DNA of 64,000 bases from positions 3,295,501 through 3,359,500 of the forward strand of contig LR746278.1 in NCBI GenBank assembly GCA_902729315.2, given 5' to 3'. This document shows positions 11,061 through 22,120 of the stretch, piece by piece. The stretch's first letter is position 1. Each line of letters begins with the position of its first letter. The position numbers and the translations under genes are program-made. The stretch comes from Spirodela intermedia. Lineage: Eukaryota; Streptophyta; Magnoliopsida; Alismatales; Araceae. Under the pieces are notes generated by a model that was given only the letters and a program-made list of their open reading frames with translations, ran no database searches and had not been told where the DNA came from.

Positions 11061-12420
11061 AGTATCATCAAATTAATGAACTATATGCTTTCTAAAGGAC
11101 TTCAACATGTGATCTTTATCAAATACCACATCTCTACTAAAAATAACTTTCTTCGCCTTTTAATATCAAAGTCAATACTCATTAAAATTATTATTATAGC
11201 CTAAGAAGATGTATTTCCTCGACTTTGAATGTAGCTTTGATCTCTCATTAGCAATAGTGATGTATCTTAGACATCTAAATATATAAAAATTCAAATAGTC
11301 AAAATGATTCTAAATTCAAAACCTCTTCAGCCACCTTTTCATTAAAAGTAGAATTTAGTGATCTATTCACCAAATAAATCAGGATACTCACAAGTTATGC
11401 TTAAAACTCCTTGGGCAAATTGTCATTCAACCACAAATAATGTGCTTTGTCAATAATCATGCGATTTATCTACTTAGTAACATTATTCTATTGCTAAGTT
11501 TTTTTCATTATATAATGACGTTGACTATCATGCTCATCACAAAACTGATCAAATTCAAAATTCTTAAATTATGTACCTTTGTCAACTCATAAAATTTTAA
11601 TTTTTCTCTTCATCTGATTCTCTACCTTTGCACACCAAATCTTGAACTTTGCAAATACTTCTAACTTCTATTTCAAGAAAAATACACAGATTTTCCAAAA
11701 AAAGTATCAACAAAAGTCAAAAAATAATTAATATCTTTCAACATTACATCAATTAGACCATATACATCAGAATAAATATAATCTAGCACACCACTTGTCT
11801 CATACTTCATCACCTTGAATTTCACCCTATACTATTTTTCCATGACAGATTACTTGCAAAAATCTAATTTGTAAGTTTTCACACTATATAGTAATCTTTA
11901 TGCATATAGCTTCTGCATATCTATCTCACTTATATGGCCCTATCGTAAGTGTTATAAAAGTATGTCATCAATCATAAATCATCTAATGTCACAACATAAG
12001 CTCCACCTACCATAGTGTTCTTCTCAAATTTGTAAATATTTGCTCGTTGACGTCTTTTTTTCATCATGATAAGTGTATCATTAATAATCTTTAAGAGCCC
12101 ATTCTCACATTTAAAGTAACATTCATTTGCCTCCAAAACTCAAAACAAAATCAAATTCTAGTATAATACAAGAATATGTCAAATATTTCTAAGCTTTTGA
12201 ATTACTCCGTCAAACATCTAAACCTTTACCAAACTGATATCAACAACTTCACAAGACATTATTTCTTTGAGAAATAATTTCCATTGCACTCTTGCGAGGA
12301 TCAAACTAGTTATCATTATGATATATATGATAGAACAACTAGTATCAAAAATCCATATGTTCGACAATTCCTCAGCTACAACAAGGTTACAATAAAAACT
12401 TATCACTGACCCAATAATAT
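11061..12420 (-). mobile_element. copia-B relic, protease-integrase part (minus copy)
   Basis: On the minus strand, 12400 to 12218 gives VVAEELSN.WIFDTSCS and CEVVDISLVKV, which match the plus copy at 18085-18250 (VVAEELSN..., IMDISLVKV). Further down it reads NECYFKCENGLLKIIND and a decayed GAG-pre-integrase/integrase region, with stops and frame breaks. Together with 8337-9422 it spans the same domains, in the same order and about the same length, as 18080-20260. Confidence 0.7.
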
Positions 12421-13150
12421 ATAGGTTGTCTCAAGGGTGTTGAGACATGAATTAGAGGTGTTTTGGTGGAAGGCTTATTCTTATTAGGATTCCTCATAGC
12501 TTAGTAATTTATCTTCTATTTACTCTCATTGATATCCAAAGATTAACTTTCTATTGTTACTGTGATTCTGTGTTTATATATTTTTTCCTACAAGTGGTAT
12601 CAAAATATTGGTTTGATTATTTATAGACTTATGAACTTATGAGGTGCATACTAACATCTAGAAGTTGGATAAGTTATTCAACTTTAATCTCTGAAAGCAT
12701 CGAATATATAATACATTATTGCAGATGGACTTGTATAAAAGTTTGGATGGACCAAAATTAGACAAGATCAATGCTAATGATTGAGAGATAATGAAAAAAA
12801 TGACTAAGGGTTTTATTTATACATGGTTGTCTAATTAGGCTCCTCAGTATATTAAGAAACTTAAGAAACCTTAAAAAAAGTTAGAGAAGCGATGTACATC
12901 AAAGTCAATGATGAGCAAATTGATATTTAAAAGAAAGTTATTTGAGTTATGTATGTCAGTAGGAGATGATTTGGTATTTCATATTAATTATTTTAATCAA
13001 TTACTAAATGACTTACTTTGTATAAAATAAGATTTTTCTAATGAGAACAAAGTTATTATTCTGCTTGTTTCTCTTCTTAATTCATATGATCATCTTATTA
13101 CGACTTTATTGTATGGTAGTAAATGATTCATTTTTTAAAATATTTTTATA
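12421..13150 (+). mobile_element. copia-B relic: LTR tail, primer site and gag start
   Basis: 12421-12592 matches the 3' end of the copia-B LTR at about 17035-17203. It is followed by AGTGGTATCAAAAT (12593-12606), a decayed initiator-Met-tRNA primer site of the TGGTATCAGAGC type. The gag start follows from 12725: MDLYKSLDG, KLDKINAND, SKLIFKRKLFELCMSVGDD, YFNQLLNDLL and SNENKVIILL, interrupted by stops. It abuts the minus-strand copia-B relic head to head at 12420 and is truncated by LTR-A copy A3. Confidence 0.7.
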
Positions 13151-13164
13151 ACAATAACTTTGAT

Positions 13165-14633
13165 TCATTGATTCATCAAAGTCGCTGTATAATGGTATTG
13201 AAGAACTTATTCCCTCTCTCTGATTGATTCATTGATTCATTCTTAAAAGTACCCCTTCTTTATAATATCAAGATACCATGATGATGGCACTATATAAGGG
13301 TATTCGAGAACTTATTCTCTCTCTCTCATGCAGGTGGACGACCGATATAGGTTCAAATCCTACTAGAGCCAAAATTCGTATTTTTATCTAATTGAATCGC
13401 AACTTTTCTACAAATCGCTGGTGAAAGATAAAGTAACTAGAATCGCTGGATCATCGGTGAAAATCTTGTCAACACGATTTGTGGAGCATTGTTACTAAAA
13501 TTATTGAATGATTCACGATAAAAAGATCATGAACCCATTGAGTAATTCATCTCCGATTAATCGACGAACAAGTCATCTTCTACAAGAGGACGATCCACTA
13601 AGAGATGAATCACCACCTCTTGAGAGTGTACCAGATGTGATGAAGAGTCTCCTCTTGTTGCGTGGATCTGAGGATGAAGCTCTCGAACATGTGCCCCACC
13701 TCGATCTAACTTCGCTCTATTAGGTGACAGTTGTCAGAGAGCCATAAAGTCGTCATTTTTCACTTCACTGGGTGACAGCCACCAAAGATAATTTAACGAC
13801 TCATTTCATCGATCTCTAGACTTCGCAAGAAGATCTAGAGATTGCACATGTTGTCTTTATTCAAGCAAAGCCTTTGAGGCTATGGACATTACATGATAAT
13901 TCTTTCGAACGCTCAAGATTTTAATGCATCACCAACGTATCACCATCACGATGTCGGAACTCTATTTTACTATTTTTTTTAATTAGTTTAATCTTGGACT
14001 TCAAAAAGAGATCCAACGAATGTTCAGGTCATCCATGTCTAATGAGAGCCTTTGAGGTTATGGACATCATTTGATGACCCTCCTGAACTCAAAATTCTGA
14101 CGATCATTGTCGCAAGGTCGGAACTCTACCTTTCTTACTTTCAACTTAACTTTCACTTCATTTAGAGATAATTTGTATGATTTAAAATTTTAAAACTACT
14201 CTTCATTCAATTACAATTCTTTCGACTTTTATAGATCTTAATTTGACTAATTAAATCGTCTATAATTGCTTACGTAAGAATCACTGAGTGAAACTCTATT
14301 TCTGTCTGATTCACATACCTCGGGTGCTAACATCATCCTAACACTCACATCCCTTATTTTCCTTTTTTTCTGAATTTTAAATATTTTTTATTTACAGTTT
14401 TTAGTCTAAAATTTATAAAAAATCATATTCTTTGAGGAAAATTATGAACAATTACCTGATATTATATTACATCTCTATGATCAACCTAGAAAATTTCCAC
14501 TATTCGTAAAACTTTTATTAAATTTAATTGATATATTTTTCAGAAATACTTCTAAATATCTGAAAATTAGTATTTTCTAATTTTATAAATTTTAAATTTA
14601 CGTGATTTACTATACAATGACTAAGTCATGTCA
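13165..14633 (+). mobile_element. LTR-A copy A3, 5'-truncated 5' LTR of a Ty3-gypsy element
   Basis: It aligns with A1 from the CTCTCTCTCATGCAGGTGG block through the B-box at 13350-13360, the CGATTAATCGACGAACAAG block and the doubled GCCTTTGAGG segment, to the LTR end GACTAAGTCATGTCA at 14633. The first ~550 bp of the LTR are missing. A primer-binding site and gag sequence follow directly, so this LTR still sits in its element. A short frame at 13508-13723 is LTR sequence, not a gene. Confidence 0.8.
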
Positions 14634-14638
14634 AATTT

Positions 14639-14656
14639 TGGCACCATTGCCGGGGA
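14639..14656 (+). other. Primer-binding site of the LTR-A gypsy element
   Basis: TGGCACCATTGCCGGGGA starts five bases after the LTR end. It matches TGGCGCCGTTGCCGGGGA, the Asp-tRNA-type primer site of the Athila/Tat gypsy lineage, at 16 of 18 positions. Both changes are G to A in former CpG contexts, the usual result of cytosine methylation on the other strand. Confidence 0.8.
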
Positions 14657-14844
14657 CGTATTATATAATATTTTTTATTTTTCTATTTTTCTCTTAGAGT
14701 ACACAAAAAAAAAATAACTCTTGTTTTTATTTTTTTCTTACAGAAAAAAAAAGAGAGAACAAAGATCAGAAAGTCAAAGACTAGAGCATGCTGAAGAGGT
14801 TAAAAGTTATTAAAAAAATTCTCTGAATTTATTGATTTTTATGC

Positions 14845-15610
14845 ATGACAAAAGATCCTTACATCCAAGATTTTTATAAAAGTTTGGAAGAAAAATTAAT
14901 TTTGATAAATCTTCAAGGAAGTACAAGTCAAACTGATAATAATTCTATGACTATAAAAAATTATTACATCCTTGATTCATTTCAACGAGCATCTAATATT
15001 AGCGTCCCATTAACACCTACTATTAAACTTGAAATAAATTCATGAATTTTTCAAATGCTCCCTAATTTTCATGGATTACCTTTAGAGGAACCTTATGAGC
15101 ATTTAGAAAAATTTCATATGGTCTGTGATTTAGTTAATCTCCCTCAAGTAACATTAGAAATTATTCAGATGAAATTATTTCCTCATACATTTAGGGATAA
15201 GGCTAGTTATTGGCTATCCACATTAGATACAGAATTAACTAGTTGAAAAGACATAAAAATACGTCTTTCTTCAAAAAAATTATCTCTTAAGAAAAACTCA
15301 AAATATGAGAAAACAAAAACTCAAAATATAAGAAAACAAAAACTCAAAAATATGAGAAAACATATATGGAGTTTTGTTGAAAGGTCAGAAGAAATTTTAC
15401 GTGAGATATGAGAAAAATTCAAAGATTTACTTAAAATTGTCCTCATCATGCTATACCCAAGTGGCAGCTCAATAAAAAAAATTATGATGGATTTTAGACA
15501 ACATAGAAATATGATTGATTCTATAACTGGAGGAACTTTTATAGAGAAAACTCCTAATGAGATTTATAACCTGTATGAGAATTTAAGTGAAAGTTCTAAA
15601 TGAAATTATT
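14845..15610 (+). pseudogene. Ty3-gypsy gag relic (Athila/Tat type)
   Basis: The first open stretch (14845-15045) carries MTKDPYIQDFYKSLEEK. After one stop the next (15055-15246) reads LPNFHGLPLEEPYEHLEKF, then VCDLVNLPQVTLE, MKLFPHTFRDKASYWLSTL. This is the family pattern HGLP.EDPY.HL..F...C......E....RLFPFTL.D.A..WL. Further on, 15496-15600 gives MIDSITGGTFIEKTPNEI and YNLYENLSESSK, which match the later gag motif (AGGA...KTP.EAYEL.E.L). Stops after residues 66 and 63 and an AAAACTCAAAATATG repeat near 15293-15360 show decay. No pol was found downstream. Confidence 0.8.
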
Positions 15611-16280
15611 CTTACGTAAGATTTAACCTTTTTATGACATAAGATTTGTACTAAAAATAGATCAAATCATTCTTTTGGAATCACCTTGGACTCACCTTAT
15701 ATTTCATAATTATATTTTAAGAGTTTAATTATAAATTAAAAATTGAATGCATCATTTGACCCATAATGATCATTATGCATCACCTAATTGTCATAATTAG
15801 ATATTTTCCTATATATTTTATTTAAATAAATTTTAACCTCTCAATAAAAATATTCTTCGTGGAACACTCATCTCACTTATTCATTTAAAAGTTTATTTGA
15901 ACTTGGCTAGACCCTTCTTATTTTCCTTTTTATAACATCTCTCTATCTTTATGTAGCCTAATGACTCTTTATTGATTATGTTTTAAAGCTATCATATCCT
16001 CATGGAAGATTCTACTAATGATTTTCACAATACATTGTGATTTTTTCTATTTTAATGATTTTGGCTGGCATGATAACTTTGTTGCAGACTCTATTGATGA
16101 TGTTCACAATATGTTATAATTTGTTATTTTTTAACAATTACAATTCGTGTTTAACATCGATATCTTAACTATTTAAAGTCATGCGTGGAGGTCTGAAAAC
16201 ATAAATGTTCTTTATCTAGTGTAGAAGTTGCCTTTTGAATGAGATTTGTGAATCTAACTCATGTATCTTTCAGAGTTTTG
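15611..16280. other. AT-rich stretch, no feature recognised
   Basis: There are no coding frames or transposon domains here. Two similar segments near 16010-16060 and 16090-16140 (GATGATTTTCACAATAYAT-like) suggest an old internal duplication. It may be residual gypsy DNA or the 5' flank of copia-B. Confidence 0.35.
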
Positions 16281-17203
16281 AGGGTAGCCCCTTATAAATT
16301 TTTGTTTCTTTATTTCTATAGCCCCTCATAAAGGTTTAGTTTCTTTATTTCAATAGCCTCCCAATTGCTTGCTAGTGTACGCAAGTGCTTCTAGTAGTAC
16401 TGCAGCTATTCTATGCCAAGCAACTCATGAAGGATCACCAAGGTCGGGGAGATTTTTGATCACGAACAAGAGAAAAGAGTAAGAGAGAGGAGGAAGACCA
16501 ACAAGATTATTCTCTAAGATGAGGAAATTCTCACTGACTAATAAAAACTTGAGGAGGACCAAGCGTTGGTGGTGTTTGTCCATCTCGGCTGACCTATTTG
16601 GGAGATGTGTGAGAGAACCTCGCCCATCTCAACCATTTGGGAGATGTGAGATAGAGCTCTCCCATCTGACTCACTCGAGAGGCGTGCAAGGAGTAAGGGG
16701 ACAGTGAACACATTAGTCACGTTGACCCTTATGACCTATTCCAAAGGTCATGCAAAGAGAGAAAGAGGTTGGTTGTAGCCATCATATCCGAGATGTGTGA
16801 ATATGGCTACATGTAGATCGAGATACTTTCTTTTAAGGAGCAATTATCTTTTTCTATTCTTTTATAAATAAGGCATGTATTTCCCTTTTTTGAGTATGAC
16901 GGACTACTATCTCTCTCTTGATTCTATTATCTCTTTTCATCAATATTCTTTTTCTTGGTATCTTCTCTCTCTTCTATTACAGATGAAATCCTTATAGAAG
17001 GAAATAAGAGTCAATTGTTGACTTTCTAGTGTGTGAGTCATCTCGAGGACATTGAGACATGGATTAGCGGTGCTTGGTGAAAGTATTGTTCTCATCAAAA
17101 TTCTTAATAGTTTGGTGATTTCTCTTTTATTTGTCCTCATTGATATTCAGAAATTGAGTTTTCATTGTTATTATGATCCTATGCTTACATATTTTCTCTT
17201 ACA
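16281..17203 (+). mobile_element. copia-B 5' LTR (5' boundary uncertain)
   Basis: The 3' boundary is clear: the sequence ends in CTCTTACA at 17203 and a primer-site relic follows. It shares its last ~170 bp with 12421-12592. It carries LTR-like regulation: a 34-bp tandem repeat (TAGCCCCTYATAAA..., 16285-16353), repeated ATTTGGGAGATGTG units in 16575-16650, and a TATA box TATAAATA at 16863-16870 with CT-rich DNA downstream. I could not place the 5' end, so the start given is a guess. Confidence 0.55.
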
Positions 17204-20200
17204 AGTGGGTGGTATGAGAGCATTGGTTTAATTATTTCTGAATTTATTATGATTTTTAAGGTACTTACTGACATCTAGAAGTTTGATAAGTTTTCTAACT
17301 TTAATCTTTGGAAGTATCTTATGTATGATGTGTTGTTATAGACTAACTTGTATAAGACTTTGGATGGTTTAAAATTAGACAAGATCACTGTTGATGATTG
17401 AGAGATAATGGAGAAGAAGATTGAAGATCTTATTCGTACATGTCTATCTAATTGGGCTCTTCAATAGGTCATGGATGAATACAATCCAAAAGAACTCTAG
17501 AAGAAATTAGAAAAATGATGTGTAACAAAATCGATGATGAACAAATTGACATTGAAGAGAAAGTTATTTGGGTTACGCATGTCAGATGAAGATGATTTGA
17601 CATCTCATACTGATTATTTTAATCAATTGTTAAATGACTTGCTTCGTATAAAATTAAATTTTTCTAATGAGAACAAAGTTATTATTTTACTTATTTTTCT
17701 TCTTAATTCATATGATCATCTTGTTACGACCTTATTGCATGGTAGTAGAGCACTCGTTCTTGAAGGTGTTATTGACTCATTGATGTAGTATTATCATCGA
17801 AAGAAAGATGTTGGTGAAACTCGTTGTGAAAATTTATATGTGAAGGGTGGAAGAGAATGTGGCAGGTAGAAAGAGAAAGGATCGTCAAGAGATAAAAAGA
17901 GTCTAGTTTGATGGAGGACAAATTGGTTGAAAAATCAAACTTGTCACAAGTGTTACGAGAAGGGACAATTATGAAGAGATTGTCCGAAAAACTAAAGTGA
18001 TAAGACAACAAAAAGTGAATCTAATTCCACTAATATTGCAAAGGTTGAAAATAGAGAAGATGGTGAAGTCTATTCTAGACTTGTTGTAGCTGAGGAGTTA
18101 TCGAATACATTATTTCTTAATACTAATTGTTCTTATCATGTGTCTTAATACTGACTAATTTAACTCATACAAAAGTACAATAGGAATTATTTCTACAGAA
18201 AATAATGCAGCTTGTAAAATTATGGATATTAGTTTGGTAAAAGTTCAAATGTTTGATGTAGTGGTCCAAGAACTTAAAAATATTCATCATGTTCTAGCAT
18301 TGCATCAAAATTTGATTTTGCTTGGAGTATTAGAAGTGAATGAATGTTGCTTTAAAGGAGAGAATGAGATCCTCAAGATTATAAAGGGATTACTTGTTGT
18401 GATGAAGGAAAGGCGTCATCGAGCAAATATTTATAAACTTGAGGGAAGTACTATTATAGGTGCAACTTGTATTATGACACCAAATGATTTCATGATTGAT
18501 GACACACTTTTATGACACTTGTGATTGGGCTATATGAGTGAAACAAGTATGTAGAAGTTACATACACGAGGATTGCTACTTGATGTGAGAATTTATAAAT
18601 TAAATTTTTACAAATACTATATCATGAGAAAATAGTGCAGTGTGAGATTTAAGGCAACAAAATATGATACAAGTGATGTGTTAGATTATGTTCATTCAGA
18701 TATGTGTGGTCGAGTTGATGTGACGTCAATGGGTGGTGGTCGATATTTTTTGACCTTTGTTGATGAGTTTTCTAAGAAAGTCTGAGTATTCTTTTTGAAG
18801 CACAAGTCTAAAGTATTTGTAAAGTTGAAGACTTGGTGTGCGAAGGTAGAGAATCAAATAGAGAGAAAGATCAAAGTTTTTATGGACTGACAATAGTAAA
18901 GAACTTAAGAATTCTGAATTTGATCAATTTTGTGATAAGCATAGTATTCAATGTTATTATACAGTGAAGAAGACTTTGCAGCAAAACGATATTACTAAGT
19001 GGATGAACCACATGATTACTAAGAGAGCACAATGTTTACGGCTAAATGTCGACTTGCCTAAGGATTTTTGGGCGAAAGTTGTAAGTATGATAGCTAATTT
19101 GGTGAATAGATCACCAAAGTTTACACTTGATAGAAACATTGTTGAAGAGATGGACTGAAAATCTTATTGACTATTCAAATTTACATATATTTAGATGTCT
19201 AAGATATATTCTTACACCTACTGATGAGAGATTAAAGTTGAATCTAAAGTCGAAGAAATATATCTTCTTGGGCTATAGTACTAATGTGAAAGGATATCGA
19301 CTTTAAGATTGAGAGGCAAAGAAAGTTATTTTTAGTAGGGATGTGATTTTTGATGAAAATCACAAGTTGAGTCTTTTTTTACAGAATAGAAGGTTCAAAA
19401 ATTTGATAATACTAGTTCTCCTAATTTTATTGTGAGTGAAGATCAAGTTGCAGAATCATTAGATGTTCCTTATTATATTACTACTAGATAGAGTAGGCAT
19501 GAAGTAAAGCCTCTTACTCGTCTTGATGATTATATTACTTTTGTATTATTTATAGGAGATGATAAGCCCACAACTTTTCATGAGATAGTTAGTTGTCTTG
19601 AAAAGAAGAAGTGGATACAGACAATGTCTGAAGAGTAAGTATCTTTAGACAAGAACCACAATTGAGAATTAGTAAATCTTTCTATAAAAAAAACAAACTA
19701 TTAAGTAGAAATGAGTGTACAAGAAGAAATCACTAATGATTGATAGTAATCAACTTCAATACAAGGCAAAACTTATTATAAAAGACTTTACATAAAAGTA
19801 GAGAATTAATTATATAAAAATCTTTTCACCTATTATGAAGTACATCTATTCGTTTGGTATTAAGCATTGTCACACATGAAGATATGGAGCTTGAGGAGCT
19901 AAATGTGAAGATGACATTCTTTCATAGAGATTTGGAGAAAACTATTTACATGTAACAACTAGAGGGTTTTATTGTGCAATGGTCAAAACGTTTTGTTTAT
20001 CAACTGAAGAAATCCCTTTATAGGTTGAAGCAAGCATCAAAGAAATGATACAAGAAATTTGACTCTTATATGTTAAAGATTAATTATACGAGATACGATT
20101 TTGACTATTATATTTATATGAGGATTTGTGATGATAATTCTTAAATTATTTTAATACTCTATATTGATGATATACTCATTACTTTGAAGAATTCATATTA

Positions 20201-20260
20201 GATTGTTAGATTGAAGTCACTATTAGAAAAGAAATTTAACATGAAAAATTTTAGCGTTGA
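17204..20260 (+). pseudogene. copia-B gag-pol relic (plus copy)
   Basis: The domains run in copia order. Primer-site relic TGGTATGAGAGC (~17211). Gag (17340-17790) with SMMNKLTLKRKLFGLRMSD and YFNQLLNDLLRIKLNF. A decayed CCHC knuckle, CHKCYEKGQL*RDCPK (~17938). Protease remnant VVAEELSN...NCSYHVS (~18090). GAG-pre-integrase at ~18500. Integrase core SDMCGRVDVTSMGGGRYFLTFV (18695-18760). RT with FHEIVSCLEKKKWIQTMSEE (~19580) and catalytic YIDD at 20160-20171. Many in-frame stops and frame breaks make it non-functional. It stops inside RT at about 20260, where different DNA begins. The short frames at 17534, 18222 and 18964 are pieces of this polyprotein. Confidence 0.8.
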
Positions 20261-21089
20261 TGTTGGAAAATCTTCTTGATTTAATTTCGAACTGTTTGTA
20301 GAAAGAAACCCATTAACCAGCTTCAAGGTCTGGAGAAAGAGGTCCAGTAATTGCATCAGTAATGGGCCAGTTAAGAAGATTGGAAAGAAACCCAATTTAA
20401 AGCCCGTTATGAAGGATAAAAAGGGGGCTGACGGAGGAGCTAAGGGACTGAAGGTATCCCCTGTTCGCGGGGTCTGTGAGGTGAGACAGCAGGTCGGCAG
20501 CAGAGGAAAAAGGGGGTCGACGACGGCAACATGCCTGCGAGTTTTCCCTCATCTGCTGGGTGACGGAGCAGAGCGGTGGTAGCAAGCGGCGAGACGGTGT
20601 TGCTTCGGCAAACTGCAGCACGACGGAGGCTGTGAAATCCCGCGACATCAACGAGCTCCCCTCCTGAGTTACAGGCGGAGGTGAAATCGGTGACGACGGC
20701 GTGCACAGCAGGGTGGATACCAGTGGCAGCAAGCAGAGCTGTCATCCCAAGCGATCTCCTCTCCCTCCGCATGACCTGCGGAGACCGACTGAGTAGTGAA
20801 CAGGAATTTTTAGATTGGTTAATCCTATTTCAAGCGTGTTTCATGATTTACCTTCGTTCTATGCTTTATTAGTGATGTGGGTGACGGGCACACGATAGAG
20901 GCAATAGTCAGTTTCTTTCATTTTATTTTCTTTGATTTTCAGAACGCTGTGTTTGCGTTCCGAACCCTAGCATCGTTTTGTCTCTGCTCTTGTGTGACAG
21001 ACAAGAAGAAGATTCGATGCTGATGTCTCTACTCTATGGTCGAATATTTTTTTTTATTTTAGTACTGTGGTTGAACGCAGTTATTTAAA

Positions 21090-21152
<63 letters not shown>

Positions 21153-21295
21153 TGCATTTTTCCTTCACGGTTGTTATAAGTAGAGTACGTATTAGAGAGC
21201 ATAATTTTGGGATTTAAATTAGAAGCCATCCCTGAGGATCGACCTGAACCCACTAGATCGTATAAGTTTAATTTATATTTTGAGTTCAGCTAACA
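20261..21295 (+). mobile_element. Possible solo or truncated LTR (TGTTGG...TAACA)
   Basis: The block interrupts the copia-B RT at 20260. It starts TGTTGGAAAATC and ends GTTCAGCTAACA, giving short imperfect terminal inversions as in copia LTRs, and its base composition is unlike the host. No matching 5-bp target duplication (GTTGA against ATATT) and no primer site follow. RT does not resume afterwards, so the right side may be deleted. A (CT)n run lies inside it. Minus-strand frames at 20397-20772 overlap each other and are probably chance. Confidence 0.35.
21090..21149. repeat. (CT)n microsatellite
   Basis: A nearly pure CT run with one CC interruption near its start. The reverse frame rich in RERERE is an artefact. 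Confidence 0.95.
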
Positions 21296-21299
21296 ATAT

Positions 21300-22048
21300 T
21301 AAAATTGACATCTTCCAATTCAACGACTAGAAGATGATCAGCTACCTGGAGAGAGGTAAACATCTCATCTTCCGCGTCGCCGCATCTCCTTCCCCGAGGC
21401 TGAGCAGGGGGATCATGTTCATGATTGGCAACGGAAGACGACCCCAGGAAAACAACGTCAGTCCCGCAGAAAAACCCAGGAAGAGCAGAAACTAGTACAA
21501 GTGGAGATCAGAGAGCGTGGGGGAGGGAACTCGGTGGAGCCGCTGCCTTCAGGGACTGTGAGAAATACGAGCTCGGCGCAACAGGCCAGCGATAAGAGCT
21601 CACCACCGGCGAGGCTGCCGACGCTCTTCCCTGCTTGTCTGTCATCCGTGAGCAAGCCAGACTAGCTTGCCTTTGCCCCCTGGTTCTTCCGCCCGAATCG
21701 GCGTACGACACCCCGAAGACCACGGCCAGCAAGCTCGCCGTCAAGCTCAAGAAGAAGCCCAAAGCCAAGAGCTCATCCATTACCAGAGACGGTTCAGGAT
21801 AGGCACTAAGATGATCAGAAGCCGAGAGATGATTTGTGCCGTACTGCGCTTGCGGGGCATTGCCGCAACATATGGTTATTGACGAGAGTCCGTGATGGCG
21901 TGTTGCTCTAGCATCTGTGCTCTCGCATCTGTGATGGCGTGAGGCACTGGATATAAAACTTCATCCCCCTATCGGTTGATGTACTGTTTTGAATCCTATG
22001 AATTTGGTATACAGATTTTATTCAGTTTAACTTTTGAAGTTAGCGTTC
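21300..22048. other. GC-rich unassigned DNA with coding-like scraps
   Basis: One plus-strand frame around 21700-21795 reads SAYDTPKTTASKLAVKLKK followed by KPKAKSSSITRDGSG and a stop, which looks protein-like. It is not supported by a start, a splice pattern or a family I recognise. Another scrap near 21330 reads MISYLERGKHLIFRVAASP. These could be exons of a dead gene or transposon parts. A GTGATGGCGTG motif occurs twice near 21891-21940. Confidence 0.3.
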
Positions 22049-22071
22049 TGGAGAGAGAGCGAGAGCGAGAG

Positions 22072-22117
<46 letters not shown>
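22049..22117. repeat. Compound (GA)n(GC)n(GA)n microsatellite
   Basis: GAGAGC units pass into a run of alternating GC and then a pure GA run. The alternating purine-pyrimidine GC core can adopt Z-DNA. Confidence 0.9.

Positions 22118-22120
<3 letters not shown>

Noticed and set aside
13508-13723. 71-codon plus-strand frame
   Set aside because: Inside LTR-A copy A3; the equivalent region in the other copies is not open.
20397-20772. Two overlapping ~110-codon minus-strand frames
   Set aside because: They overlap in different registers within an LTR-like block and carry no domain.
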